Positions 52,239-61,907 of a stretch of DNA of 64,000 nt are shown one piece after another (position 1 is the first letter of the stretch; each line of letters begins with the position of its first letter). The position numbers were made by a program, and so were the translations under genes. The DNA is from Stenotrophomonas rhizophila (GTDB lineage Bacteria; Pseudomonadota; Gammaproteobacteria; Xanthomonadales; Xanthomonadaceae), in NCBI RefSeq assembly GCF_020857975.1, contig NZ_JACWUO010000016.1:1-64000 (forward strand), in the 5' to 3' direction. The notes below the pieces were generated by a model. The model was given only the letters and a program-made list of their open reading frames with translations. It had not been told where the DNA came from and ran no database searches.

Positions 52239-52328
52239 GTATCCGCCGTTGGTGGATACGCTGCAGTGCCGATCATCGGTATGCGCCACCACCCACGGCC
52301 CGCGCCACCACCAACGGTGGTGGCCTAC
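52235..52328. repeat. SMAG repeats between DUF2939 and 5'-nucleotidase genes
   Basis: The first unit, 52235-52259, starts GTAG and has arms GTATCC and GGATAC. The second, 52304-52328, has arms GCCACCACC and GGTGGTGGC around AAC and ends CTAC. Between them lies a decayed copy. They occupy the convergent gap. Confidence 0.75.
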
Positions 52329-52362
52329 CGCCGGCGCCCGCACCGCCCGTTCCGGCGGTGGA

Positions 52363-53310
52363 TCACCCGTCGTTGGCCACGCCATGCGGCACGTGCCCGG
52401 CGGCCACGCTCTGGTGCTGGCGGGCGCTGTCGATGTTGTGCTGGGAATCGTCGAAGAAGATGTCCGCGCCGAACGCCTCCAGGAACGGCCCCTTGTGGCG
52501 GCCGCCCAGGAACAGCGCCTCGTCCAGGCGCACGCCCCACTCGCGCAGGGTGCGGATCACCCGCTCATGCGCCGGCGCCGAGCGTGCGGTGACCAGCGCG
52601 GTGCGGATCGGCGCATCTTCGCCGGACGGGAACACCGCCTGCAGCGTGTGCAGCGCGGACAGGAAATTGCGGAACGGGCCGCCACTGAGCGGCTCGCGCG
52701 CGTTCTCGCGCTCATGCCGGCCGAACGCTTCCACGCCCTGCTCGCGCGAGATGCGTTCGCTTTCATCGCCGAAGATCACCGCATCGCCGTCGAAGGCGAT
52801 GCGCAGCTGGCCCAGCGGCCGGCCCAGGTCGACCTGTTCGGCCGCGGCGATGGTCTCGCCCGGCGGCTTGGGCAGGATGGTGGCCGCGGCAATGCCATGG
52901 GCCAGCGCGCGGCGCACCGATTCGGGATTGGCCGACAGGAACAGGTCGGTGCCGAACGGCTTGACGTACGGCCAGGTGGGCTCGCCGGCGGTGAAGGTGG
53001 CGCGGATGATGCCCAGCCCGTAGTGCTGGATCGAATTGAAGATGCGCAGGCCGGTATCGGCCGAGTTGCGCGACAGCAGGATCACTTCCACCCGCGGCGA
53101 CTCCGGCGACTGGCCCTGGTTGAGCGCCAGCAGCTTGCGCACCACCGGGAAGGCCACGCCGGGGCGCAGCACGTCGTCCTCGTGCTGGCGCTGGTACTCG
53201 GCGTAGGCGTCCACACCTTCGGCCTCGAACAGCGCATGGCCTTCTTCCAGGTCGAACAGCGCGCGCGAGGTCACAGCTACGGTCAGCAAACGGGGGGTGT
53301 TGTCGCCCAT
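52363..53310 (-). CDS. Cytosolic 5'-nucleotidase
   Basis: The product has 315 residues from the ATG at 53310 (a GTG three codons upstream is also in frame). It matches the bacterial relatives of cytosolic 5'-nucleotidase I: LLTVAVTSRALFDLEEGHALF, VEVILLSRNSADTGLRIFNSIQHYGL, LRIAFDGDAVIFGDE (HAD-like DxD) and ADIFFDDSQHNIDSA. It hydrolyses nucleoside monophosphates. It lies about 50 bases downstream of nadK on the same strand, which may tie it to nucleotide or NAD turnover. Confidence 0.88.
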   Translation of the reverse strand: MGDNTPRLLTVAVTSRALFDLEEGHALFEAEGVDAYAEYQRQHEDDVLRPGVAFPVVRKLLALNQGQSPESPRVEVILLSRNSADTGLRIFNSIQHYGLGIIRATFTAGEPTWPYVKPFGTDLFLSANPESVRRALAHGIAAATILPKPPGETIAAAEQVDLGRPLGQLRIAFDGDAVIFGDESERISREQGVEAFGRHERENAREPLSGGPFRNFLSALHTLQAVFPSGEDAPIRTALVTARSAPAHERVIRTLREWGVRLDEALFLGGRHKGPFLEAFGADIFFDDSQHNIDSARQHQSVAAGHVPHGVANDG

Positions 53311-53359
53311 GGCAGTCACAGATCCAATGCGGCCAACGTGGCCGGCCAGCTATTGTCGG

Positions 53360-54130
53360 TCAAAACATGAACTGTTCGCTGAGGATCCGGTCTTCCAGGT
53401 TGTGTTCCGGATCGAACAGCAGGGTCACCCGGCGCTCGCGCGACTCGCGGATGGTCACTTCGATCACGTCGCGGGTCTCGTGCGAGTCGGCGGTGACGCT
53501 GACCGGGCGCTTGTACGGGTCCAGCACCCGGAACCGCACTTCGGTGTCGGCCTTGAGGATGGCCCCGCGCCAGCGCCGCGGGCGGTAGGGCGCCAGCGGG
53601 GTCAGCGCGATGGTATGCGAGCCCAGCGGCAGGATTGGGCCATGCGCGGAATAGTTGTAGGCGGTGCTGCCGGCCGGGGTGGCCACCAGCACGCCGTCGC
53701 CGATCAGCTCCGCCACCCGTTCCTGGCCGTTGAGGTCCACGCCGATATGCGCGGCCTGGCGGGTCTGGCGCAGCAGTGAGACGTCGTTATAGGCCAGCGA
53801 GCCGGTGGTGGTACCCGATTCGGTCAGCGCCAGCATCTCCAGCGGGCGCAGGTTGGCCGGTTCGGCCGCGACCAGCCGTGCCGGCAGATCGTCGTCGCGG
53901 AACTGGTTCATCAGGAAGCCGACCGTGCCCAGTTTCATGCCGAACACCGGCTTGCCCAGCGCCGCGTGGCGGTGCAGGGTCTGCAGCATGAAGCCATCGC
54001 CACCGAGCGGGCACAGCACATCGGCCTGCTCGGGCGGGCAATGGCCATAACGGTCCAGCATCAGCGCCAGCGCCTGCTGGGCCGCCTCGGTGTTGCTGGC
54101 CAGGAAAGCGATACGGTAGGTGTCGCTCAT
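53360..54130 (-). CDS. nadK: NAD kinase
   Basis: The product has 256 residues. The GGDG motif is at residues 43-46 ([10 protein letters not shown]), followed by [11 protein letters not shown] and the glycine-rich [25 protein letters not shown]. It phosphorylates NAD+ to NADP+. The family is usually 250-300 residues, so the protein is complete. Confidence 0.94.
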   Translation of the reverse strand: MSDTYRIAFLASNTEAAQQALALMLDRYGHCPPEQADVLCPLGGDGFMLQTLHRHAALGKPVFGMKLGTVGFLMNQFRDDDLPARLVAAEPANLRPLEMLALTESGTTTGSLAYNDVSLLRQTRQAAHIGVDLNGQERVAELIGDGVLVATPAGSTAYNYSAHGPILPLGSHTIALTPLAPYRPRRWRGAILKADTEVRFRVLDPYKRPVSVTADSHETRDVIEVTIRESRERRVTLLFDPEHNLEDRILSEQFMF

Positions 54131-54209
54131 CGGTGAATCCGGTGGGGCGGTATGTTGCTAGAGCATACCTGCCGCACCACAGCAAAGCAGCCGCCACCCG
54201 CCGTTCTGA

Positions 54210-54317
54210 GTTGGGGGCGGGGGGTGTGGATTCACGAGACACGCCGCAAGTACATCCGTGTAGGCTCCGCGGCGCCATCCATGGCGCCGAGGGTCCCGTG
54301 AACCCACACCCCCCAAC
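54210..54317. repeat. Long nested inverted repeat, copy D
   Basis: Outer arms at 54210-54240 and 54293-54317 pair with a 6-base bulge and two mismatches (GTGTGGATTCACGAGAC against GTCCCGTGAACCCACAC). The core ACACGCCGCAAGTACATCC is in the same orientation as copy B. The inner stem GGCGCCAT/ATGGCGCC is at 54271-54288 with CC at the apex. Confidence 0.8.
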
Positions 54318-54492
54318 CCTCGACAGTTGGCTGGTTGCCATGGAAGAGCGAAAAGCTGGCGAGCACTGGGTTCCTGTATAGGTTATGAGGTCGGGCATTG
54401 AAGAGCAGCCATTCGTTAGACGCCCCTCCAACGTCAGCGCACGTGCTGTGCTTCTGCACTTTGCTCTGCAATGGCCACCGATGAACTGTCGA

Positions 54493-54598
54493 GGCCGGGG
54501 CTGTGTGGGTTCACGGGACCCTCCACCGCATGGATGCGGTGGCGGAGCCTACAGGGACGTACTTGCGGCGTGTCCCGTGAACCCACACAGTCCCGGCC
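54493..54598. repeat. Long nested inverted repeat, copy E
   Basis: Outer arms of 27 bases (54493-54519 and 54572-54598) match at 26 positions. The inner stem CCACCGCAT/ATGCGGTGG is at 54523-54542. The core is read on the minus strand (CAAGTACGTCCCTGTAGGC), nearly identical to copy C. It follows the gdhB terminator. With copy D it fills the 600-base gap between gdhB and nadK, where no gene is seen. Confidence 0.85.
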
Positions 54599-54649
54599 AG
54601 CCCAAGCGCCAACGGCACTCGCTGCTTTGCAGCTTTTCCGCACCAAGCC

Positions 54650-54689
54650 AAACAACCAAACAAAAACGGCCCCGCGTGAGCGGGGCCGT
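54650..54689 (-). terminator. Intrinsic terminator of gdhB
   Basis: On the minus strand a perfect 10-bp stem (ACGGCCCCGC and GCGGGGCCGT, loop TCAC) at 54666-54689 is followed by TTTTGTTTGGTTG. It starts about 40 bases after the gdhB stop. Confidence 0.9.
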
Positions 54690-54730
54690 CCGTTTGTAGC
54701 ATCAGCCAAGCAAACGCCCGGCGTTACACG

Positions 54731-57700
54731 TTACGCACCGTGCGCGGCCAACTGACCTAGGCGCTGCACCGCGACCGAGACGGTCGGGTAGTCCAGGGTC
54801 TTCTGCTCGGCCAGTTCAGCCAGCATCGCCAGGGTGAAGCGCAGGCTGCTGTCGTCACGGCCGATCCATGCGGCTACCTTGGCTTCGGCGCTGCCGCCCT
54901 TCATCGACAGTACCTGGGCAGCCAGGTTGCGGTGATGGGCGGCCAGCTCGTCGCGCAGCACGCCACGGGCCACCGCGTGCCAGCGGCCGTTGACCTCCAG
55001 CGCATCGATCTGCTCGAACAGCCACGGCAGCTGCAGGGCATCGCCCAGGCGGAAGTGGACCTTGGACACATCCACCGGCTTGAGCTTGCGGGTCCGGGCC
55101 AGTTCGATGATGTCGAACGCCGGTTCCAGGAACTGCAGCTCGGACAACTGCTGCGCCAGCGCCGGCGGCAGGCCCTTTTCCTTCCACTCGGCCACGCTGG
55201 CCTCGTAGGCCGGGCGCTGCGAATCGGGCAGCACGCCGGAGGCCACGCGGATATCGTTGAAGGCGGCCTGGTAACGGTTGACCGCTTCGGTGATGCCCGG
55301 CATCGCACCCTGGCGCGACAGCAGCCAGCGCACGAACGAACGCTGCAGCTTCCAGATCACTTCCAGCGCGTCGATCTGCACCGACTCGGGCAAGGTGCCA
55401 TCGAGGGCGTCGATCTGCGCCCACAGCGCGCGCGCGTCCAGCGTTTCACGGCTGATCGTATAGGCCTTGGCGACCTCGGCCACGCTGCGGCCGGTGTCTT
55501 CCTGCATGCGCATCAGGAAGGTGGCGCCCATCCGGTTGATAGTCTGGTTGGTCACTGCCGTGGCGATGATTTCGCGCTTCAGGCGGTGGCGCTCCATCGC
55601 ATCGGCGTACTTCTTCTGCAGCGGCGTGGGGAAGTAACGCTGCAGCTCCTTGGACAGGTACGGGTCTTCGGGGATGTCCGATTCGAGCAGCTGCTGGAAG
55701 GCCACCAGCTTGGAATAGGACAACAGCACCGACAGCTCCGGACGGGTCAGGCCCTGGCCGCGCGCCTTGCGGGCCGACAGCTCGGCGTCCGACGGCAGGA
55801 ACTCGATCTGGCGGTCGAGCAGGCCCTGCTGTTCCAGAGTACGGATGAAGTGCTGCTTGGAGCCCAGGCGCTTGACCGCCATCCGCTCCATCAGGCTCAG
55901 GGCCTGGTTCTGGCGGTAGTTGTCGTTGAGCACCAGCGCGGCCACTTCATCGGTCATCGAGGCCAGCAGCTTGTTGCGCTGTTCGATGGTCAGCTTCTTG
56001 GCCCGCACCACATCGTTGAGCAGGATCTTGATGTTGACTTCGTGGTCGGAGGTATCCACGCCGGCCGAGTTGTCGATGAAGTCGGTGTTGAGCAGCACCC
56101 CGGCCTGGGCAGCCTCGATGCGGCCCAGCTGGGTCATGCCCAGGTTGCCGCCCTCGCCCACCACCTTGCAGCGCAGCTCGCCACCGTTGACGCGCAGTGC
56201 GTTGTTGGCGCGGTCGCCGACGTCGCTGTGCTGCTCGCTGGCGGCCTTGACGTAGGTACCGATGCCGCCGTTCCACAGCAGGTCGACCGGGGCCTTGAGG
56301 ATGGCGCTCATCAGGTCGTTCGGCGACAGCGCCTTGACGCTGTCGTCCAGGCCCAGCACCTCGCGCACCTGCGGGGTGAGTTCGATCGACTTCAGCGTGC
56401 GCGGGAAGATGCCGCCGCCCTTGCTGATCAGCTTGGCATCGTAGTCGGCCCAGCTGGAGCGCGGCACGGTGAACAGACGTTCGCGTTCGACGAAGGTGGT
56501 GGCCGCATCCGGGTTGGGGTCCAGGAAGATGTGGCGGTGGTCGAACGCGGCGACTAGGCGGATGTGGCGCGACAACAGCATGCCGTTGCCGAACACATCG
56601 CCGGACATGTCGCCCACGCCCACCGCGGTGAAGTCCTGGCTCTGGCTGTCGCGGCCCAACGCACGGAAGTGGCGCTTGACCGACTCCCACGCACCGCGCG
56701 CGGTGATGCCCATGCCCTTGTGGTCGTAACCGACCGAACCGCCGGAGGCGAACGCATCGCCCATCCAGAAGCCGTGGGCCAGGGCCAGGCCGTTGGCGAT
56801 GTCGGAGAAGGTCGCCGTGCCCTTGTCGGCGGCCACCACCAGGTACGGGTCGTCCATGTCGTGGCGGACCACGTCCACCGGCGGCACGATCTTGTTGTTG
56901 ACGATGTTGTCGGTGATGTCCAGCAGGCCCTGGATGAACAGCTTGTAGCAGGCCACGCCGTTGGCGAACACCGCGTCGCGGTCGCCGTTGAGCGGCGGCG
57001 TCTTGGCGAAGAAGCCGCCCTTGGCGCCAACCGGCACGATCACCGTGTTCTTGACCATCTGCGCCTTGACCAGGCCCAGCACTTCGGTGCGGAAGTCTTC
57101 GCGACGGTCCGACCAGCGCAGACCGCCGCGGGCGACGGCACCAAAGCGCAGGTGGGTGCCTTCCACGCGCGGGCCATACACGAAGATTTCGCGGTACGGG
57201 CGCGGCTTGGGCAGGTCCGGCACCAGCGCCGAATCGAACTTGAAGCTGATGCAGTGGCCCGGCTGGCCGTCGGCATCGGTCTGGTAGTAGCTGGTGCGCA
57301 GGGTGGCGTCGATCACGCCCATGAAGCTGCGCAGGATGCGGTCTTCGTCCAGGCTGGAGACACGGTCCATCAGCTTGAGCAGGGCCTCGCGCGCGGCATC
57401 CATCTGCGCCTTGCGGTCGCCCTTGCGGGCCTCGACCACGGTCTTGAGCACCTTCAAGGTGGCCTCGTCGCCGCCGGACAGCACATTCAAGTGCGTGCGC
57501 AGCTGGGCTTGGCCTTCGGCGATGGCGTCCTTGCTTTCGTTGCCGGTGGCCGGGTCGAAGCGCGCTTCGAACAGCTCCACCAGCAGGCGGGCCAGCAGCG
57601 GGTAGCGGGCGAACGTGCCTTCCACGTAGGCCTGCGAGAACGGCACGCCGGTCTGCAGCAGGTACTTGCAGTAGCCACGCAGCATCGCCACCTGGCGCCA

Positions 57701-59707
57701 ATGCAGGCCGGCGGCCAGCACCAGGCGGTTGAAGCCGTCGTTCTCGGCATCGCCGTGCCAGACGCGGGCGAAGGTTTCACCGAAGGCGGCATCCACGCTG
57801 GCGGCGTCGATCGCGCCGGCCACCGATTCCACTTCGAAGTCCTGCACATACACCGGCGCGTTGTCCACCGTCAGGCGGTACGGACGCTCGGCGATCACGC
57901 GCAGGCCCATGTTTTCCATCATCGGCAGCGCGTCCGACAGCGGAATGTCGTCCAGCTGGCGGTACAGCTTCAGGCGCAGGCCATCGCCGCCTTCGCGCTG
58001 CACGGCCTGCAGGCTCAGGCGCAGGTCGTCCGGGCCGGTCAGCGCATCGAGCTGGCTGACGTCGTTGGCGGCGATCTCGGTGCTGGAGTCTTCGATGTAG
58101 CCGGCCGGCAGCGCCTTGCCGATGCGGGCGGCGATGCGCAGGCCTTCGCTTTCACCGTGGCGGGCCACCAGCGCTTCGCGCAGGTCGTCCTGCCAGTTGC
58201 GCAGCACCTGGGCCAGCTTCTGTTCCAGTTCGCTGGTGTCCACTTCCAGGGTCTGGCCGGCCTTGGGGCGCACGATCAGGTGCACCTGGGCCAGCGGCGA
58301 TTCGCCCAGCACTACCGAGCTGTCCACGTACTCGCCCTGCAGCGCGTCCTTGAGCATGGCTTCGATGCGCAGGCGCACATCGGTGTTGAAGCGTTCGCGC
58401 GGCAGGTAGACCAGCGCGGAAATGAAACGGCTGTACTTGTCGCGGCGCAGGAACAGGCGGCTGCGCACGCGTTCCTGCAGGCCCAGCACCCCCATCGCGG
58501 TGCGGAACAGTTCATCCTCGCTGGACTGGAACAGCTCTTCGCGCGGCAGGGTTTCCAGGATGTGGCGCAGCGCCTTGCCGCTGTGGCTGGCCGGGGCCAG
58601 GCCGGACTGGCTCATCACGTATTCGTGGCGCTGGCGCACCAGCGGGATTTCCCACGGGCGGCGGTTGTAGGCGCTGGAGGTGAACAGGCCCAGGAAGCGC
58701 TGTTCGCCGATGATCTTGCCCTTGGCGTCGAATTCCAGCACGCCGATGTAATCCATGTAACCGGAACGGTGCACGCGCGAGCGGGCATTGGTCTTGGTCA
58801 GGATCAGCGCGTCCTTCAACCCGGTGGTGGCGTTGAGGCCCTGCGCGGCCAGGGTCTTGACCGGGCGCGCAGCGGACTTGTCCTGCCCGCGCATCAGACC
58901 CAGGCCGGTGTCGTTGAGCGGTGCCAGCACCTCTTCCTTGCCCTGCTTCTCCACGCGGTATTCGCGGTAGCCGAAGAAGGTGAAGTGGTTGTCGGCGGCC
59001 CAGCGCAGGAATTCCTGCGCCTCCCCGCGCGAGGCGGCATCGACCGGCAGCTGGCGGCTGCCCAGGTCCTCGGCCAGGGCCAGCGCCTTGCCGCGCATGG
59101 CCTCCCAGTCGCGCACGATGGCCCGCACTTCATCCAGCGCCTTGGTGATCGCCTTTTCGACGTCGGCCATGGCATCGGCCGGCTGGCGGTCGATTTCCAG
59201 CAGCATCACCGACTCGGCATTGCCCTGGCCAACGCCGGAGAGCTTGCCGGCCTTGTCGCGCGCAAAGCGCAGCACCGGGTGGCCCAGCACGTGCACGCCG
59301 ATGCCATGCTCGGCCAGCGACATGGTCACCGTGTCGACCAGGAACGGCATGTCGTCGTTGACGATCTGCAGCACCGTATGCGCCGACTCCCACCCGTTGC
59401 CCTTCAGACTCGGGTTGAACACGCGCACATTGGCCTTGCCCGGCTTGCGGACACGCGCGAACTCCAGCGTGTCGGCGGCCAGGGCGGCCCACTCCTCGGC
59501 GGTATGGTGCGGGAACTCGTCCGGCTCCATTCGCTTGTAGAAGCCGGCGGCGAACGCCACTGCTTCGGCCTGCCCGGCCGCCGGGTAACGCTTGCGCAAG
59601 GCCGTGTACACCGGCTCCAGCGAGAAGCCCACTGGCGAAACAGTCTGCGTATCGGCTGGGGTGGATTTGTTTTTCACGGTCTTGGCTGCTGGTTTCTGCG
59701 GTTTCAT
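54731..59707 (-). CDS. gdhB: NAD-specific glutamate dehydrogenase, large (about 180 kDa) type
   Basis: The product has 1658 residues. It is the large bacterial GDH, with an N-terminal ACT-like regulatory half (about 1-700) and a central catalytic domain with RGGLRWSDRREDFRTEVLGL, KNTVIVPVGAKGGF and a nucleotide-binding region around DMSGDVFGNGML and DHRHIFLDPNPD. A long C-terminal helical domain follows. It deaminates glutamate to 2-oxoglutarate with NAD+, fitting catabolic use of glutamate, for example from histidine via the hut genes. An intact long antisense frame over it is a codon-bias artefact. Confidence 0.95.
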   Translation of the reverse strand: MKPQKPAAKTVKNKSTPADTQTVSPVGFSLEPVYTALRKRYPAAGQAEAVAFAAGFYKRMEPDEFPHHTAEEWAALAADTLEFARVRKPGKANVRVFNPSLKGNGWESAHTVLQIVNDDMPFLVDTVTMSLAEHGIGVHVLGHPVLRFARDKAGKLSGVGQGNAESVMLLEIDRQPADAMADVEKAITKALDEVRAIVRDWEAMRGKALALAEDLGSRQLPVDAASRGEAQEFLRWAADNHFTFFGYREYRVEKQGKEEVLAPLNDTGLGLMRGQDKSAARPVKTLAAQGLNATTGLKDALILTKTNARSRVHRSGYMDYIGVLEFDAKGKIIGEQRFLGLFTSSAYNRRPWEIPLVRQRHEYVMSQSGLAPASHSGKALRHILETLPREELFQSSEDELFRTAMGVLGLQERVRSRLFLRRDKYSRFISALVYLPRERFNTDVRLRIEAMLKDALQGEYVDSSVVLGESPLAQVHLIVRPKAGQTLEVDTSELEQKLAQVLRNWQDDLREALVARHGESEGLRIAARIGKALPAGYIEDSSTEIAANDVSQLDALTGPDDLRLSLQAVQREGGDGLRLKLYRQLDDIPLSDALPMMENMGLRVIAERPYRLTVDNAPVYVQDFEVESVAGAIDAASVDAAFGETFARVWHGDAENDGFNRLVLAAGLHWRQVAMLRGYCKYLLQTGVPFSQAYVEGTFARYPLLARLLVELFEARFDPATGNESKDAIAEGQAQLRTHLNVLSGGDEATLKVLKTVVEARKGDRKAQMDAAREALLKLMDRVSSLDEDRILRSFMGVIDATLRTSYYQTDADGQPGHCISFKFDSALVPDLPKPRPYREIFVYGPRVEGTHLRFGAVARGGLRWSDRREDFRTEVLGLVKAQMVKNTVIVPVGAKGGFFAKTPPLNGDRDAVFANGVACYKLFIQGLLDITDNIVNNKIVPPVDVVRHDMDDPYLVVAADKGTATFSDIANGLALAHGFWMGDAFASGGSVGYDHKGMGITARGAWESVKRHFRALGRDSQSQDFTAVGVGDMSGDVFGNGMLLSRHIRLVAAFDHRHIFLDPNPDAATTFVERERLFTVPRSSWADYDAKLISKGGGIFPRTLKSIELTPQVREVLGLDDSVKALSPNDLMSAILKAPVDLLWNGGIGTYVKAASEQHSDVGDRANNALRVNGGELRCKVVGEGGNLGMTQLGRIEAAQAGVLLNTDFIDNSAGVDTSDHEVNIKILLNDVVRAKKLTIEQRNKLLASMTDEVAALVLNDNYRQNQALSLMERMAVKRLGSKQHFIRTLEQQGLLDRQIEFLPSDAELSARKARGQGLTRPELSVLLSYSKLVAFQQLLESDIPEDPYLSKELQRYFPTPLQKKYADAMERHRLKREIIATAVTNQTINRMGATFLMRMQEDTGRSVAEVAKAYTISRETLDARALWAQIDALDGTLPESVQIDALEVIWKLQRSFVRWLLSRQGAMPGITEAVNRYQAAFNDIRVASGVLPDSQRPAYEASVAEWKEKGLPPALAQQLSELQFLEPAFDIIELARTRKLKPVDVSKVHFRLGDALQLPWLFEQIDALEVNGRWHAVARGVLRDELAAHHRNLAAQVLSMKGGSAEAKVAAWIGRDDSSLRFTLAMLAELAEQKTLDYPTVSVAVQRLGQLAAHGA

Positions 59708-59950
59708 GACGGAGCGGTGGTGTTGCCCAGTTGGGAAAATGAAATTGTAGGCCTACCGCACAAAAATACCTTGCTGCAGGACGGAATAAGCCATTTCGGG
59801 TTGGGTGCCGTTTACATCGACGCCGCGCGATCCGGTCGGGTACGGACAAGCCCTGCGCGATGCCATGCCCGCCAGCATCGGCGGCGGCGGTTGCAACTTG
59901 ACGTCGGCCATCACACGCCAGCGAAATGCAAGGCTTCCCCAATTGTGAAC

Positions 59951-59966
59951 TGGACGGTATAGTCCA
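59951..59966. promoter_or_regulatory. Probable TetR operator overlapping a -10 element
   Basis: A dyad with half-sites TGGAC and GTCCA around GGTATA lies just upstream of the TetR gene. The sequence TATAGT at 59958-59963 is a good -10. Repressor binding would block the promoter of the TetR-MFP-RND operon, the usual autoregulated design. The rest of the gap 59708-59950 shows an AT-rich stretch near 59740-59770, perhaps the gdhB promoter. Confidence 0.55.
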
Positions 59967-60000
59967 CCCCGTGACTCCCCCACACCCCGCCGCCAGCGCC

Positions 60001-60630
60001 ATGGATGCGCGCGACCAGCGCGTGTTCGACGCCGTGCGCGACCTGTTCGCCACCCAGGGCATGCAGATCAGCATGGACTCGGTGGCCCAGCAGGCCGGCT
60101 GCTCCAAGCAGACGCTCTACAGCCGCTACGGCAGCAAACAGGAGTTGCTGCGCCGGGTGATGCAACGGCATGTCAGCCGCGCCACCGCCAGCCTGCACAG
60201 CCTGGACGAAGGCGACCTGCGCGGCAGCCTGCTGCAGTTCGCCACCGACTACCTGGAGCACAGCAACCAACCCCATGTGATCCAGGCCCGCCGGCTGATC
60301 GCCGCCGATTCGGGGCAGTTCCCCCAGGAAGCCCGCGCGCTCTACCGCGACGGCGCCGGGGCGCTACTTATTCACGTTGCTGAATGGATCGATACGCGCT
60401 GCGCCCGTGGCCAGTTGCGGCATGACGACCCGCACTTCATGGCTGAACTGCTATTGAGCATGCTGATCGGCCTGGACGTCGAAAAGCAGCGCTTCCATAC
60501 CCCCCATCGCACCGACGCCGCCGTGCGCCGCCGCTGGGCAGAATTTTCCGTCGACAGCTTCCTGCGCGCGTTCGCCACGCCCGAAGCGGCCCCGGACCCT
60601 TCTTCAAACCAACACCGGAGTTTCTCCTGA
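60001..60630 (+). CDS. TetR-family repressor of the efflux operon
   Basis: The product has 209 residues from the ATG at 60001. An alternative GTG at 59971 gives 219 residues and would sit about seven bases after the -10 TATAGT, consistent with a leaderless message. The N-terminal helix-turn-helix is VFDAVRDLFATQGMQISMDSVAQQAGCSKQTLYSRYGSKQELL. The C-terminal ligand domain resembles those of AcrR-type regulators. The stop overlaps the membrane-fusion gene start as TGATG, so repressor and pump are made from one transcript. Confidence 0.9.
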   Translation: MDARDQRVFDAVRDLFATQGMQISMDSVAQQAGCSKQTLYSRYGSKQELLRRVMQRHVSRATASLHSLDEGDLRGSLLQFATDYLEHSNQPHVIQARRLIAADSGQFPQEARALYRDGAGALLIHVAEWIDTRCARGQLRHDDPHFMAELLLSMLIGLDVEKQRFHTPHRTDAAVRRRWAEFSVDSFLRAFATPEAAPDPSSNQHRSFS

Positions 60631-61892
60631 TGATCGCCCCACTCCGCACCCTTGCCCTGACGTGCGCAGTCGCTGTTGCACTGACCGCCTGCAAGAAGCC
60701 AGAGCAGCAGATGCCCCCGCCGCCGGAAGTGGGCGTGATCGAAGCCAAACCGCAGACCCTGCCGCTGCAGCGTGAGCTGGTCGGCCGGCTGTCGCCGTTC
60801 CGCAGCGCCGATGTACGCGCCCGGGTGCCGGGCGTGCTGCTCAAGCGCGTCTACCAGGAAGGGGCCGACGTGCGCCAGGGCCAGGTCCTGTTCCTGATCG
60901 ACCCGGCCCCGCTGCGCGCCTCGCTGAACGCCTCGCAGGCCGAACTGGCCTCGGCCCAGGCCACCTACGCCAATGCCAAGGCCGCGGCCAACCGCGCCCG
61001 CTCGCTGGCCCCGCAGAAGTTCGTCTCGCGCTCGGACCTGGACAGCGCCGAAGCGGCCGAACGCACCGCTGCGGCGGCCGTCCAGCAGGCCCAGGCCGCC
61101 CTGACCAGCGCGAAGATCAACCTCGGCTATGCCGAAGTGACCTCGCCGATCAGCGGCCGTGCCGGCAAGCAGCAGGTTACCGAAGGCGCCCTGGTCGGCC
61201 AGGGCGATGTGACCCTGCTGACCACCGTGGACCAGCTGGACCCGCTGTACGTGAACTTCTCGATGAGCGTGGACGAGCTGACCCAGATGCGCGCCGCCCA
61301 GGCCAAGGGCCAGCTGGCCCTGAGCGGGGACGGCAAGTCCACCGTGCAGGTCAAGCTGTCCGACGGCAGCGTCTACGACCAGCCGGGCACGCTGGACTTC
61401 TCCTCGACCACGGTCGACCCGGCCACCGGCGCGGTCTCGCTGCGCGCGGTGCTGCCCAACCCGCAGCAGATCCTGCTGCCGGGTGCCTTCGTCAGCTTCC
61501 AGGCCACCCTGGGCGAGCGCAACAACGCCTTCCTGGTGCCGTTGCAGGCCCTGCAGCGCGACACCGTCGGCGGCTATGTCATGGTGGTCGGCAAGGACGG
61601 CAAGGTGGTCCGCAAGAACGTCAAGAGCGAAGGCCAGCAGGGCAGCAACTGGCTGGTCAGCGGTGGACTGGACAACGGCGACCAGGTGATCGTGGCCGGC
61701 GTGCAGAAGGTCAAGGAAGGCGCGCCGGCCAAGGCCACCCCGTGGACCCCGGCCGCTGCCAACGGCACCGGCAAGGCCCCCGCCGCGGCAGGCGCCGCCC
61801 CGGCCGCGGCGGCCAAGCCTGCCGCCGCGCCGGCCGATGCCGCCGCCGACACGTCCGACGCCGCTCCGGCCGCCGAACCGAACAAGCAATAA
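60630..61892 (+). CDS. RND efflux periplasmic adaptor (membrane fusion) lipoprotein
   Basis: The product has 420 residues. The lipobox LTAC places the lipidated Cys at residue 21. AcrA/MexA layout: a barrel-sandwich half (VGRLSPFRSADVRARVPGVLLKRVYQEGADVRQGQVLF), a helical hairpin rich in Ala, the second lipoyl half (GYAEVTSPISGRAGKQQVTEGALVG), a beta-barrel and a membrane-proximal domain. An unusual Ala/Pro-rich tail of about 55 residues ends in EPNKQ. It links the inner-membrane pump to an outer-membrane channel not encoded here so far. Confidence 0.93.
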   Translation: MIAPLRTLALTCAVAVALTACKKPEQQMPPPPEVGVIEAKPQTLPLQRELVGRLSPFRSADVRARVPGVLLKRVYQEGADVRQGQVLFLIDPAPLRASLNASQAELASAQATYANAKAAANRARSLAPQKFVSRSDLDSAEAAERTAAAAVQQAQAALTSAKINLGYAEVTSPISGRAGKQQVTEGALVGQGDVTLLTTVDQLDPLYVNFSMSVDELTQMRAAQAKGQLALSGDGKSTVQVKLSDGSVYDQPGTLDFSSTTVDPATGAVSLRAVLPNPQQILLPGAFVSFQATLGERNNAFLVPLQALQRDTVGGYVMVVGKDGKVVRKNVKSEGQQGSNWLVSGGLDNGDQVIVAGVQKVKEGAPAKATPWTPAAANGTGKAPAAAGAAPAAAAKPAAAPADAAADTSDAAPAAEPNKQ

Positions 61893-61907
61893 CGGGAACC
61901 CTCGGTC

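Noticed and set aside
56564-59962. A 1132-codon open frame on the plus strand opposite gdhB
   Set aside because: High GC leaves antisense frames open. The translation is rich in His/Gln/Val with no family features, while gdhB on the other strand is unmistakable along its whole length.
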